NCBI RefSeq assembly: GCF_000369505.1
Contig: NZ_KB850055.1
Span: forward strand, 186,001 to 250,000
Direction: 5' to 3'
Source: Acinetobacter sp. NIPH 298
Lineage (GTDB): Bacteria > Pseudomonadota > Gammaproteobacteria > Pseudomonadales > Moraxellaceae
Length of the DNA stretch: 64,000 bases
This document shows positions 53,046 to 62,051 of the stretch, piece by piece. Both the position numbers and the translations under genes were made by a program. Each line of letters begins with the position of its first letter. Position 1 is the stretch's first letter. The notes under the pieces are model-generated. The model was not told the DNA's origin and searched no databases. It was given only the letters and a program-made list of their open reading frames with translations.

Positions 53046-54278
53046 TTATTTTGCTGGTTGAATATCAAACTCAAAGGTCCATGTCGTTGAGCTGTTATAG
53101 TCCGTTGGATCTGCATAACGGATATCGGTGAGATGCATACGTGCATAGCTATTGCCTTTATTACTACGGATCATACTTGCACCAGTAGGGTCTGCTTTAA
53201 GCGTATGCATCGCTTGTAATCCATCTGCTTGAGCAGCCGCCAGCGTTGGATAGTAGTTATACCAGCCATACGATAGTTTTTGTGGATAAGTCCCTTTATA
53301 CGCTGGGTTCAGGATAGAGCTAATGGTGTTAGACCCCCAACGCGTTATTTTTGCTGAAATAGCTGCTTTGAGGTCTGCTTCAGTGCTCGCATAGGCATTG
53401 GTATCTTTGAATTTATCTAAGATGACTTTGCCTTCAGCAGAGTAGAATCCTTCAGGTTGGGATGCAACTGCATTACCAATATTTTGATTTACTTGCACAT
53501 AGTAACGATTAAATGCGAGTTGCCATTTTGCTTGAGTATCTTTGGTTGTGGTGCCGCTGACAAGGTCAACATAGTTCCAGCCTTGTGTGGCATCAACGGT
53601 TAAGGTTTTGACATCATTCGGATACCGAGTGTCGATATAACGGATCGAAACATATCCTGACGTAGTTCCTTGGTAATAGTTGTATATTTGTACTGCAAAT
53701 ACAGGTTGATCTGCACTACCAATCACATTAGTTGAGGCAGTATTGGTGGTCACCAAAAAGGTTTTAAAATTTGGTGACATGCGATGATCACCAAATAAGT
53801 TATATTCTAAGAAACTGTTATAACCATTTGTCGTTGCCATAAATGCATTGCTGTAAGCATCTATATTCCAAGCTTGACTTGGTAAACTTCCACCTTGGGT
53901 TGCATCCAGCTCTTTTGAGAGTTGTTGCCATGTTGCTGAGAAGGGTGAATAGAGTGCTCCGCCATTACCAGATCCACTCACACCACTGTTGGTAAATAAC
54001 ATTGGCGTACGTGTACCCATTGCAAATTGTAAATCCCAATCCGATGCTGTACATGAAACTTCTGCTTGCGTGTCAATGTCATAGCAATAGGAAGAATTTG
54101 CACTGGGTGTAATCGTCCATTGCGCTGATTTGATTTTAAATTGGTCGGTATTGTTGGAACCATTATTTGATGCGTTGTTATTACTACTGCTTCCGCCACC
54201 CCCACCGCATGCAACCAGTAAAGCGCTTAAGGTACTTAATGCAAAAAGCTTGCAGAAATGTGTGCTTAGATTAGACAT
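53046..54278 (-). CDS. HmuY-family lipoprotein (haem-binding type)
   Basis: A 410-residue lipoprotein (LLVACGGGGG, Cys24) with a Gly/Ser/Asn-rich linker (residues 25-45) tethering a beta-rich domain. Two HmuY-like strands are seen: DWDLQFAMGTRTPMLFTNSG and AKWQLAFNRYYVQVN, each followed by Asn/Gly-rich turns. HmuY proteins bind haem at the cell surface and pass it to a TonB-dependent receptor. This one is downstream of such a receptor by 14 bases in the same operon. His ligands cannot be assigned confidently, and a different ligand is possible. Confidence 0.82.
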   Translation of the reverse strand: MSNLSTHFCKLFALSTLSALLVACGGGGGSSSNNNASNNGSNNTDQFKIKSAQWTITPSANSSYCYDIDTQAEVSCTASDWDLQFAMGTRTPMLFTNSGVSGSGNGGALYSPFSATWQQLSKELDATQGGSLPSQAWNIDAYSNAFMATTNGYNSFLEYNLFGDHRMSPNFKTFLVTTNTASTNVIGSADQPVFAVQIYNYYQGTTSGYVSIRYIDTRYPNDVKTLTVDATQGWNYVDLVSGTTTKDTQAKWQLAFNRYYVQVNQNIGNAVASQPEGFYSAEGKVILDKFKDTNAYASTEADLKAAISAKITRWGSNTISSILNPAYKGTYPQKLSYGWYNYYPTLAAAQADGLQAMHTLKADPTGASMIRSNKGNSYARMHLTDIRYADPTDYNSSTTWTFEFDIQPAK

Positions 54279-54292
54279 ACTCTATTGATCCT

Positions 54293-56329
54293 TTAAAAAT
54301 TATTCCAGTGAAAGCGCACACCCATGTAGCTATAGCGACCAGCAAGTGGTCGATAATCGACAGGGGTAGAGAAATCACGTTGTTCATCAAAAATGTTGTC
54401 GATGCCGACAAAGGTGCTGATCATCGGGTTGATTTGATAATCAACTTGAGTGTCGATGCTGAACCAATCTGGAGAACGAAGTTTGTTGCTGTTATCGGTG
54501 TATTCTTCACTTTGATAACGGGCGCGTATGGTCAAATCAAGCTGTTCATTGAGTGCAAAATCGCTACCTAGACGTGCGATATGCTTTGGTCGGCGGGTTA
54601 AGAAAGTACCTAGGGTTTTATCTTTTGCTTCGGTGTAGGTATAAGCGCCGTTTAGTGACCAAGACGGGGATATTTTCCATTGTGCTGAACTTTCAATACC
54701 TTTGGTTTGAGCCTTTGCGACATTGCTATAACTGTATTGGGTAATGCCGTTGTTGCTCGTCGCATTGTCATAGTCTGTTTGGATGAGGTCTTTAACATCA
54801 TTCCAAAACAGATTGATGTTCGCATTCCATACTTCATTTTGAACAAGGCTAAGTCCGAGTTGGTAACTATCAGATGACTCTGGCTTTAAGTTGGGATTGC
54901 CAATGACGACATAACCTAAGTGGCTGTGATCAAAAGAATAAAAACGCTCTTTTAAATTGGGTATGCGATAGCCTTGCCCATAGCTAAAACGCAGATCGGC
55001 CAAAAGATTATTTTGCTCATAAGCGCGATATTTTGTGCTGAGTTTAAAGGCATTGTGGTTGCCAAAATCATCATCATTTTGAAAGCGCCAGCCTAACACT
55101 GCATCTAGATTTTTGAGTAGATTGAGATCATTTTGTAGATAAAACTCATGGCGATCGCGTTGTACTTTGCCGCCTTGCATTTCAAACTTACCGTTATTGC
55201 TTTGTTCTAGTTTTTCTTGGTGCCAATCATATCCCAATTGCCAATTTTGCTTATACCAAATCGGCAATGAAAGCTGTGAACTGAAATGGTTATTTTCTTG
55301 TTTTGAGTTGCGCAGTGCGGATAGAAAACCATCTACAGTTTGAACTGAAGTTGTATCATAGGTTTCATGGACTGCTTTTAAATCAATTTTGCCTAAATCT
55401 AAGAGTTGCAGTTGTGAACCTGCACTGATGCGTTGGCGTTCAATGTCTTCAACTTTGTATTGTTTTAAGTTGAAAGGAGAGACAAAGAGTAAATCTTTTT
55501 GATGATCTTTTTCTTTATATTGATTAAAATCGGTCCATAACATGAACTGATCATTTGGCTGCCAAGCGCCATACAGCGTGTATTGTTGACGTTTTTGTTC
55601 ATCACCTTGCAATGGATAATCACTCGGTTTAACTGCAAAGCCATCGCTGCTGAGTTGATCTGCTAGCAAACGACCTGTCAGTGTGGCATTGGCTGCTTCA
55701 ATACTGATTTTTTGATGATGGTTGTTGATTGAGGCTGATTTTCCATTGGCATTTTGTTTGCCATAAGAACCGATATCGACTTGTCCTGAAACAGATATAC
55801 CTTCTTGGACTTTGTTTGTGATGATGTTAATCACACCGCCCATCGCTGATGAGCCGTATTGTGCTGATGCGGCTCCTTTAATCACCTCAATATGATCAAT
55901 ACCGCCAATTAGATATTGACTTAAATCAACGGTTGAACCTGTGCTTGCCGCTAAAGGTAGTCCATCAATGAGTACGAGGACTTGATCGCTACTTAGACCT
56001 TGCAATGAAATTTCATAACCTGATTTACCATGAATTTCTCGTAATAAAATTCCAGGAATATTTTTCAAAGCATCTTTTAGGGTCGTGGCGTTGGTGCGTT
56101 TTAATTCATCTTGATTGATGATCTCGGTCCGAATCGGGCTATCCAATAAGCGTTTTTCTGAGCGTGTACCAGTAACAACAATCGTATCCAATACATGTGG
56201 TGTTGACTGTTGAGCGGCATGAAGTGAATTTTGATCCGCTTGTGTATGGGTAGAAACTAAGCCCACGGCAAGTAAAGACGTAAATAAAAAGCATGGTTTA
56301 GATAAGCATGGGGGAGATTGAATAGTCAC
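54293..56329 (-). CDS. TonB-dependent outer-membrane receptor (haem-type)
   Basis: A 678-residue receptor: signal peptide ends THTQA (about residue 31), TonB box-like DTIVVTGTRSEKRL, plug with TTLKDALKNIPGILLREIHGKSGYEISLQGL and GSSAMGGVINIITN, and a barrel with GYRIPNLKERFYSFDHSHLGYVVIGNPNLKPE containing the NPNL motif known from haem receptors, ending in HWNNF. It imports a ligand with energy from TonB. It starts with GTG at 56329 (no ATG is in frame), and a Fur-like site stands 39 bases upstream. HmuY and DUF6607 neighbours make haem the likely ligand. Confidence 0.88.
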   Translation of the reverse strand: MTIQSPPCLSKPCFLFTSLLAVGLVSTHTQADQNSLHAAQQSTPHVLDTIVVTGTRSEKRLLDSPIRTEIINQDELKRTNATTLKDALKNIPGILLREIHGKSGYEISLQGLSSDQVLVLIDGLPLAASTGSTVDLSQYLIGGIDHIEVIKGAASAQYGSSAMGGVINIITNKVQEGISVSGQVDIGSYGKQNANGKSASINNHHQKISIEAANATLTGRLLADQLSSDGFAVKPSDYPLQGDEQKRQQYTLYGAWQPNDQFMLWTDFNQYKEKDHQKDLLFVSPFNLKQYKVEDIERQRISAGSQLQLLDLGKIDLKAVHETYDTTSVQTVDGFLSALRNSKQENNHFSSQLSLPIWYKQNWQLGYDWHQEKLEQSNNGKFEMQGGKVQRDRHEFYLQNDLNLLKNLDAVLGWRFQNDDDFGNHNAFKLSTKYRAYEQNNLLADLRFSYGQGYRIPNLKERFYSFDHSHLGYVVIGNPNLKPESSDSYQLGLSLVQNEVWNANINLFWNDVKDLIQTDYDNATSNNGITQYSYSNVAKAQTKGIESSAQWKISPSWSLNGAYTYTEAKDKTLGTFLTRRPKHIARLGSDFALNEQLDLTIRARYQSEEYTDNSNKLRSPDWFSIDTQVDYQINPMISTFVGIDNIFDEQRDFSTPVDYRPLAGRYSYMGVRFHWNNF

Positions 56330-56367
56330 AATATGATCACTAATGAAAATTATTTCATAATGTAAAT

Positions 56368-56386
56368 GGTAATGATTATCGTAATA
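56368..56386 (-). promoter_or_regulatory. Fur box upstream of the TonB receptor
   Basis: GGTAATGATTATCGTAATA agrees with 14 of 19 positions of the Fur consensus. A second half-site-like inverted pair, ATGAAA and TTTCAT (56343-56358), is next to it. The 162-base region is shared with the divergent DUF6607 gene. Confidence 0.65.
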
Positions 56387-56491
56387 ATTTACAATACCTT
56401 AAATATTTATTTCAAAAAGACACAAACACTTACATGAGTGTTTTATTTTTGTTGATTTAAATCAGTATCTTAAATAGGATTGGACGTTTTT

Positions 56492-57478
56492 ATGCAACTT
56501 AATTTGTCTTATGTTTTAGTCGCAGTATTGGCTTTGGGGGGAGTAAATGCAAATGCTCAACAGCAACCAGCTAAATTAGCTGAGGCATTACAGTACTCAT
56601 CTTTACATCAAAACTTAACCCAAGAACAAGCTCGTCAAGCAATATTGAAAATGGCGGGTGAGTATCGAGTTGATTTTCGTTTTGAAGAGCTGTATGCATT
56701 GAAAGATGGTTATTCGATCAAAGATGATGACTTATCAAGTGGCTATGAAACTGTAATTGTGCTTGAAAATACAGCCAACAAAGTTTCTTTACAGCATATT
56801 TTGGTTGCAAGTGGGCATGTTGTTAAGCATTGGCGTCAAGACTGGGAATATGAACCTAAACACATGTGGAGTTATATTGGCGATTACAAATGGCAAAGTA
56901 TTCCATTAAAGAAACAAGAAACTAAAGGCAAGTGGTTACAAACTGTTTGGCAAGTGGACGACTCTCCTCGATATGCAGGTCTAGGGCAGTGGACGCAAAA
57001 TAATGGTGCGGTTGAATGGGTCTCGAATGAAACTTATCGACCATTGCCACGTCGTGAGCATACCATTCGGAATGATTACGATGTGATTATTGGTATTAAT
57101 CGCCATGCCTTAACTGCAACGGGCTGGGTGCATGAGCAAGATAATATTAAATTTGATACCAAGACCAAGACTGCACTTGCGCGTGAGTTGGGGGTGAATC
57201 AATACAATAAAGTGGGTAATTTTGATTTCAAACCTGCTTATGATTATTGGAAAGAAAATGCAGCTTATTGGAGTGCGGTAAGAGCTGCATGGAATCAGGC
57301 ATTTAATCAAAATAAAGTAGTTGCTTTAAAATTTGCCAAGAAAGATGAGAAGTCGCATTTTAGCTATTTTAATGATGAGGCGGCATCAGTAGCTGGCAAA
57401 TCGGTTCAAGCAGATCAACTGAAATTACAAGCTAAAACGCTACTTAATCAGCAGCTTGTTGAAGGTAAAATTCATTAA
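56492..57478 (+). CDS. DUF6607 family exported protein
   Basis: A 328-residue exported protein. Signal peptide MQLNLSYVLVAVLALGGVNANA. The mature part has repeated Trp/Tyr-rich strands: VVKHWRQDWEYEPKHMWSYIGDYKWQSIP, KGKWLQTVWQVDDSPRYAGLGQW, EWVSNETYRPLPRREHTIRNDYDVIIGINRHAL, and a helical end. This is the DUF6607 family, which often sits beside HmuY/TonB genes (remembered). It diverges from the receptor gene with the Fur box in between. ATG 56492 has AGGATTGG upstream; a TTG 12 bases earlier is in frame. Role unknown; haem or metal handling is inferred from context. Confidence 0.75.
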   Translation: MQLNLSYVLVAVLALGGVNANAQQQPAKLAEALQYSSLHQNLTQEQARQAILKMAGEYRVDFRFEELYALKDGYSIKDDDLSSGYETVIVLENTANKVSLQHILVASGHVVKHWRQDWEYEPKHMWSYIGDYKWQSIPLKKQETKGKWLQTVWQVDDSPRYAGLGQWTQNNGAVEWVSNETYRPLPRREHTIRNDYDVIIGINRHALTATGWVHEQDNIKFDTKTKTALARELGVNQYNKVGNFDFKPAYDYWKENAAYWSAVRAAWNQAFNQNKVVALKFAKKDEKSHFSYFNDEAASVAGKSVQADQLKLQAKTLLNQQLVEGKIH

Positions 57479-57492
57479 TTAACTACAGCTTA

Positions 57493-57521
57493 AATCCCAT
57501 GCTTTATTTGGGCATGGGATT
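57493..57521 (+). terminator. Terminator after the DUF6607 gene
   Basis: AATCCCATGC (57493-57502) pairs with GCATGGGATT (57512-57521), then TGTTTAAAAT; ten base pairs, weak T-run. Confidence 0.65.
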
Positions 57522-57751
57522 GTTTAAAATTTGCGGAACTAATAATTATTTTTAAATAGTCGAATAAACATTCATCATAACTTTTCAAGTCGAAAATAAA
57601 GGGGATTATGTACTTTTGATTGAATATCAAAATGTTGATTAGCTTATATTTTAGAGCAAAAAATAGATATATTTTTTTCTTTATGGCGTAATTCCTATGA
57701 GGTCACAAAATGTCTTTATAGGACGAATTATGGTAATACTCTAAAAATAAA

Positions 57752-57778
57752 TTGACAGTATGTATAGTAAGCTATAAT
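57752..57778 (+). promoter_or_regulatory. Consensus promoter of the diiron-type hydrolase gene
   Basis: TTGACA (57752-57757) and TATAAT (57773-57778) are both perfect, with a short 15-base spacer. The transcript would carry a 5' leader of about 160 bases. Upstream, 57522-57751 is A/T-rich with no gene. Confidence 0.7.
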
Positions 57779-57787
57779 TTAATTGTT

Positions 57788-57804
57788 AGTTCCAATTTGG
57801 AACT
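57788..57804 (+). promoter_or_regulatory. Palindromic operator just downstream of the promoter
   Basis: AGTTCCAA-T-TTGGAACT is a perfect 17-base palindrome about ten bases after the -10 box, so it covers the transcription start. The position and form are those of a repressor operator of the TetR type. No regulator gene is adjacent, so the protein would be encoded elsewhere. Confidence 0.65.
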
Positions 57805-57944
57805 TAACTGAGGTCTCAAGAGCCATTTATATCGCTGAAGTGATTTCTTATTGGCTTGTTTTTGGGGATTATACTTTTTTCTTAATAAACTCCGTGAAGG
57901 TGATCGTGTGATTGCTTGTTAAAGCTTTATGGACGAGGGAAGCC

Positions 57945-58757
57945 ATGATGTCAAAAGATATAAATACAATTACTGTGCGTCAAACGCAATTCAAAGCGGA
58001 GAAAATTAAAACGCATTATACTGAATCGACTTTGATGTCACATTTTCTCACAGCATTATCCATGAGCTTTCCTCAGGGCGAACGGTTTTTTGTAGAAACT
58101 GTTCGAAATGTTCGTGATCAAATTAGTGATGAGCAACTACAAAAAGATATTTCAGGTTTTATTGGTCAAGAGGCACATCATGCCCGTGCTCATGAACAGT
58201 TCAATCAATTGGTTCAAAGCAGCGAATATCATTTGAAAAAATTTGAAAAGGCTTACGAGCAGGAAATGATTCGCTTACGGACCTTAAGTCAGCGTCGTCA
58301 ATTGGCAGCAACGGTTGCACTTGAGCATTTTACAGCGATGATGGCGGGTTATATGCTTAAGTATCCAAACATTGTGTTCAAGGGTTTATCCGAAAATATG
58401 AGAAATCTTTGGCTTTGGCATGCTGTTGAAGAAATTGAGCATAAACATGTTGCATTTGATGTATATCAGCAGATCTTTTCCAATCTGCCTCAGCGCCGTA
58501 GAAGTATGCGAACAATTACAGTGGGGTTTATCAGTAGCACCATAGTGATGACAAGTCACCTTGTATGGCAAGACCGTAAAAATACTTTATATTCGCCTGA
58601 GCAACTCTTAAAAAATGCACAAACACTTTTAGTTCTAGTACAAATGATGTGGCGTTTATTACCTGACTATTTAGCATTTTACAAAGAAAATTTTCATCCC
58701 TTCGATATTGATCAGCAGGATTTATTGATAAATGCTAGAGAATTACTAGCCAGCTAA
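57945..58757 (+). CDS. Predicted metal-dependent hydrolase (PF10118-type)
   Basis: A 270-residue helical protein with the ferritin-like metal motifs of the PF10118 family: PQGERFFVETVR, FIGQEAHHARAHEQFN, VALEHFTAMMAGYML and WHAVEEIEHKHVAFDVYQ, which place Glu/His ligands on a four-helix bundle as in diiron proteins. It has a hydrophobic segment near 180-200. In other Gammaproteobacteria such genes accompany lipid-desaturase or hydrocarbon loci (general recollection). ATG 57945 follows GAGGGAAG; a second ATG is adjacent. It is controlled by the strong promoter and palindrome upstream. Confidence 0.8.
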   Translation: MMSKDINTITVRQTQFKAEKIKTHYTESTLMSHFLTALSMSFPQGERFFVETVRNVRDQISDEQLQKDISGFIGQEAHHARAHEQFNQLVQSSEYHLKKFEKAYEQEMIRLRTLSQRRQLAATVALEHFTAMMAGYMLKYPNIVFKGLSENMRNLWLWHAVEEIEHKHVAFDVYQQIFSNLPQRRRSMRTITVGFISSTIVMTSHLVWQDRKNTLYSPEQLLKNAQTLLVLVQMMWRLLPDYLAFYKENFHPFDIDQQDLLINARELLAS

Positions 58758-58809
58758 TTTATTGATACTATATTCAAAAATGTCTATTCGTGTTGCTGCT
58801 TGATCAAAA

Positions 58810-58885
58810 TGGTACGCTCAGCGGGACTCGAACCCACGTCGGTCGCTTAGGAGGCAACTGCTCTATCCAGTTAAGCTATGAGCGC
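58810..58885 (-). tRNA. tRNA-Arg (anticodon CCT)
   Basis: Seventy-six bases on the minus strand: acceptor GCGCTCA/TGAGCGT with a G-T first pair, discriminator A, encoded CCA, anticodon loop CTCCTAA with CCT (reads AGG), T-arm GTGGGTTCGAGTCCCGC. A single-copy tRNA gene between the hydrolase and permease genes. Confidence 0.95.
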
Positions 58886-58905
58886 ATAGTGCAATGATTA
58901 TAAAC

Positions 58906-58935
58906 AAAAAAGTGATTGCCGAAGCAATCACTTTT
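58906..58935 (-). terminator. Terminator after the amino-acid permease gene
   Basis: AAAAGTGATTGC (58908-58919), loop CGAA, GCAATCACTTTT (58924-58935), followed on the minus strand by T-rich sequence. Confidence 0.9.
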
Positions 58936-58944
58936 GAACTTATT

Positions 58945-60327
58945 TTAATTGTCTTCTGACTTTTTAACACTATTCAAATCTTTAGGATTTAAATAGTCAA
59001 ACAGAATTAACATTAGTGTTATCCAAATTGGAATCATCAGGACAGATTCTTTAAAGCCTTGCTGCCACATGATATAAAGCACCACAGCAATGAAGGCTAA
59101 TACCAAATAGTTACTAAAAGGTGACCATAAAGCAGGGAACGATGGTTTGATGTTCGCATGAAGAATATAACGTTTATATTTTAAATGAGTAATGCTGATC
59201 ATTGCCCAGTTTAAAACTAAAGCACCGACAACCACATACATCAAATGACCAAGTGCTTCTTCTGGCACAAAGTAGTTCAAGAGTACGCAGCCAAAGATCA
59301 ATAATGCAGAAAGTAAAACAGCTGGGATCGGTACGCCTTGTTTGTTGGTTTTGGCAAAAACCTTTGGCGCATTGCCTTGTTTTGCTAAGCTATACAACAT
59401 ACGGCTATTGGCATACATACCACTGTTATAAACCGAGAGCGCTGCGGTTAAAATAATAAAATTCAATAAATGAGCAGCCCAACCAATCCCCATTTGACTA
59501 AAAATCATTACAAATGGACTTTTATCCAAACCACCTAAGTCAAGCTGATTCCACGGCACAAGCGATAGTAAAATCGTTAATGAACCGACATAGAAAATCA
59601 GGATACGAAACACGACTTGGTTAATGGCTTTCGGAATCGTTTTCTTTGGATCTTTCGCTTCAGCCGCCGCCATTCCGATCAGTTCAATACCACCAAAAGC
59701 GAACATCAGGAAAGCCAACATGAAAAATAAGCCTTCAAAACCATTTGGGAAGAAGCCACCATGGGTCCAAAGATTACTAAATGAAGCGGTTGAATTTGCG
59801 TCAGCAGTTGCAATCAAGAACAGACCAAAAAGAATCATCGCAATCACTGCGGTGACTTTGATGATTGCTAACCAAAATTCTGACTCACCGTAGAATTTGA
59901 CATTGGTTAAGTTGACTGCGGTGATGACCACAAAGAAGAATAAAACTGAAGACCAAGCAGGAATATGAGGCCACCAGTAACTAATGTATTTTGCGACAGC
60001 GGTGAGTTCCGCCATCGCCACTAAAATATAAAGGACCCAATAGTTCCAGCCAGACAAAAAGCCTGGAAATTTACCCCAATATTGATATGCAAAATGACTA
60101 AATGAACCTGCAACAGGTTCTTCGACGATCATTTCACCGAGTTGACGCATGATTAGAAAAGCAATCAAACCGCCAATCGCATAACCCAAAATAATAGATG
60201 GTCCAGCAGACTGGATCACTTGTGCAGAACCTAAAAATAACCCCGTACCAATTGCCCCACCCATTGCGATGAGTTGGATATGACGGTTTTTTAGTCCACG
60301 CTGAAGTTGAGAGGAATCGTTGTTCAA
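58945..60327 (-). CDS. AAT-family amino-acid permease (AroP/ProY-like)
   Basis: A 460-residue permease with 12 helices of the amino-acid-transporter family: N-terminal RGLKNRHIQLIAMGGAIGTGLFLGSAQVI, FLIMRQLGEMIVEEPVAGSFSHFAYQYWGKFPGFLSGWNYW, MLAFLMFAFGGIELIGMAAAEAKDPKKTIPKAINQVVFRI and SVYNSGMYANSRMLYSLAKQGNAPKVFAKTNKQGVP. These proton-coupled carriers take up aromatic amino acids, proline, GABA or similar; the substrate cannot be fixed. ATG 60327 is the natural start. Single transcription unit. Confidence 0.9.
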   Translation of the reverse strand: MNNDSSQLQRGLKNRHIQLIAMGGAIGTGLFLGSAQVIQSAGPSIILGYAIGGLIAFLIMRQLGEMIVEEPVAGSFSHFAYQYWGKFPGFLSGWNYWVLYILVAMAELTAVAKYISYWWPHIPAWSSVLFFFVVITAVNLTNVKFYGESEFWLAIIKVTAVIAMILFGLFLIATADANSTASFSNLWTHGGFFPNGFEGLFFMLAFLMFAFGGIELIGMAAAEAKDPKKTIPKAINQVVFRILIFYVGSLTILLSLVPWNQLDLGGLDKSPFVMIFSQMGIGWAAHLLNFIILTAALSVYNSGMYANSRMLYSLAKQGNAPKVFAKTNKQGVPIPAVLLSALLIFGCVLLNYFVPEEALGHLMYVVVGALVLNWAMISITHLKYKRYILHANIKPSFPALWSPFSNYLVLAFIAVVLYIMWQQGFKESVLMIPIWITLMLILFDYLNPKDLNSVKKSEDN

Positions 60328-60694
60328 AGGACTGAGCTCGACGAGGAATAAGTGGATTATTCTAATAGATTGAAAGATTTTCGCCTAGTAAAAGTACAGG
60401 AAGGCTATGACTGGAAAGTAGTTTAAAAAAGTCATTTAAAATCTTATATTTGAGTGAATAGTAAATTTAAGTCTAATAGAAGTGTAGACTGTAAAATGTC
60501 ATCTTTGTTGTTTAAACCGGGTTTGTTGGCTTTGATGCCATTGTTTAATTATCTTGATATATGGAAGATATAGCTTAGTTTCTACTGACAGTGATCGCCA
60601 AAAAATAATAAGGTATATGGCATTTTAAATCGTTGTGCAGTAACTTTAGACGCAATATTTTGTACCATGAACATGATAAAAGGATGAAATTAAC
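60328..60694. other. Permease-prpF spacer, no gene seen
   Basis: A 367-base divergent region holding promoters for both neighbours, A/T-rich. No convincing promoter pair or operator palindrome was found. A 25-codon frame at 60498 lacks a ribosome-binding site. Confidence 0.5.
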
Positions 60695-61882
60695 ATGAGT
60701 TCAGTTCCACAAATTAAAGTCCCTGCAACCTATATGCGTGGTGGTACAAGTAAGGGTGTATTTTTTAAATTAGATGATTTACCTGAAGCAGCACAAGTTG
60801 CTGGTAAAGCGCGTGATCTGTTGCTTTTACGTGTGATAGGGAGCCCAGATCCTTATGCAAAACAAATTGATGGGATGGGCGGGGCAACTTCAAGCACAAG
60901 TAAGACCGTAATTTTGGCAAAAAGTTCTGAGCCAGACCATGATGTTGATTATTTATTTGGACAAGTCTCGATTGATCAACCTTTTGTAGATTGGAGTGGT
61001 AACTGTGGCAATCTCACTGCTGCCGTGGGGTCATTTGCGATTTCAAATGGTTTGGTCGATGCAGAGCGTATGCCTGAAAATGGTATATGTACGGTACGTA
61101 TTTGGCAGAAAAATATCCAAAAAACCATTATTGCGCATGTACCTATCACTAATGGTCAAGTGCAGGAAACTGGTGATTTTGAGCTGGATGGTGTGACTTT
61201 TCCCGCAGCGGAAGTTCAAATTGAATTTTTAGATCCTGCTGATGATGGTGAAGAAGGTGGCGATATGTTCCCTACAGGAAATGTCGTTGATCAACTCGTT
61301 GTTCCTGACGTTGGGACTTTCCAAGCAACTTTTATTAATGCCGGTATTCCAACGATTTTCCTCAATGCAGAAGATATTGGTTACCAAGGTACAGAGTTAC
61401 AAGATCATATCAATGGGGATGCTGCTGCATTGGCTCGTTTTGAAAAGATTCGTGCTTATGGTGCAGTTCAAATGGGACTGTTTAAAGATATCTCTGAAGC
61501 TGCATCACGTCAGCACACCCCGAAGATTGCTTTTGTATCTAAGCCAAAAACATATCCATCTTCAAGTGGTAAAACTGTTGAAGCAGCTGACGTTGATTTA
61601 CTGGTTCGTGCGCTTTCTATGGGTAAACTACATCATGCCATGATGGGAACTGCTGCGGTGGCGATTGGTACTGCAGCTGCGATTCCCGGTACATTAGTCA
61701 ATTTAGCTGCCGGTGGTGGCGCGCGTGAAGCGGTTCGTTTCGGACATCCATCAGGCACGCTTCGTGTTGGTGCTCAAGCTGAGTGGGTTAATGATAAATG
61801 GGCTGTTAAAAAAGCCATTATGAGCCGTAGTGCGCGTGTGTTGATGGAAGGTTGGGTACGTGTACCTGGTGATACATTTTAA
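60695..61882 (+). CDS. prpF: 2-Methylaconitate cis-trans isomerase PrpF
   Basis: A 395-residue PrpF-family isomerase: MRGGTSKGVFFKLDDLP at the N-terminus, GSPDPYAKQIDGMGGATSSTSKTVI, DWSGNCGNLTAAVG with the catalytic Cys region, FLNAEDIGYQGTE and HHAMMGTAAVAIGTAAAIPGTLVN, ending RVLMEGWVRVPG. With AcnD, PrpF converts 2-methylcitrate to 2-methyl-cis-aconitate in propionate breakdown. Here no prpB, prpC or acnD is nearby, so it is an isolated copy and may serve another tricarboxylate. AGGATG precedes the ATG. Confidence 0.93.
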   Translation: MSSVPQIKVPATYMRGGTSKGVFFKLDDLPEAAQVAGKARDLLLLRVIGSPDPYAKQIDGMGGATSSTSKTVILAKSSEPDHDVDYLFGQVSIDQPFVDWSGNCGNLTAAVGSFAISNGLVDAERMPENGICTVRIWQKNIQKTIIAHVPITNGQVQETGDFELDGVTFPAAEVQIEFLDPADDGEEGGDMFPTGNVVDQLVVPDVGTFQATFINAGIPTIFLNAEDIGYQGTELQDHINGDAAALARFEKIRAYGAVQMGLFKDISEAASRQHTPKIAFVSKPKTYPSSSGKTVEAADVDLLVRALSMGKLHHAMMGTAAVAIGTAAAIPGTLVNLAAGGGAREAVRFGHPSGTLRVGAQAEWVNDKWAVKKAIMSRSARVLMEGWVRVPGDTF

Positions 61883-61904
61883 ACTGTCACTATCGCATTA
61901 CTAT

Positions 61905-61928
61905 AAAACCTCCATATTTGGAGGTTTT
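61905..61928 (+). terminator. Terminator after prpF
   Basis: AAAACCTCC (61905-61913), loop ATATTT, GGAGGTTTT (61920-61928), then ATTATTT. Confidence 0.88.
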
Positions 61929-62051
61929 ATTATTTAAAAGGGACAAGATACAAACCCGCCTATCCAAATAAATAATGCTATGATATCGCTATTCTGACGA
62001 GCTGGTGAGTCTTGTCATTTTATTCTTCCATTCAGATTTCCCGAGGCTATT

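Noticed and set aside
60498..60575. 25-codon hydrophobic frame in the permease-prpF spacer
   Set aside because: No ribosome-binding site and no family resemblance; too short to support.
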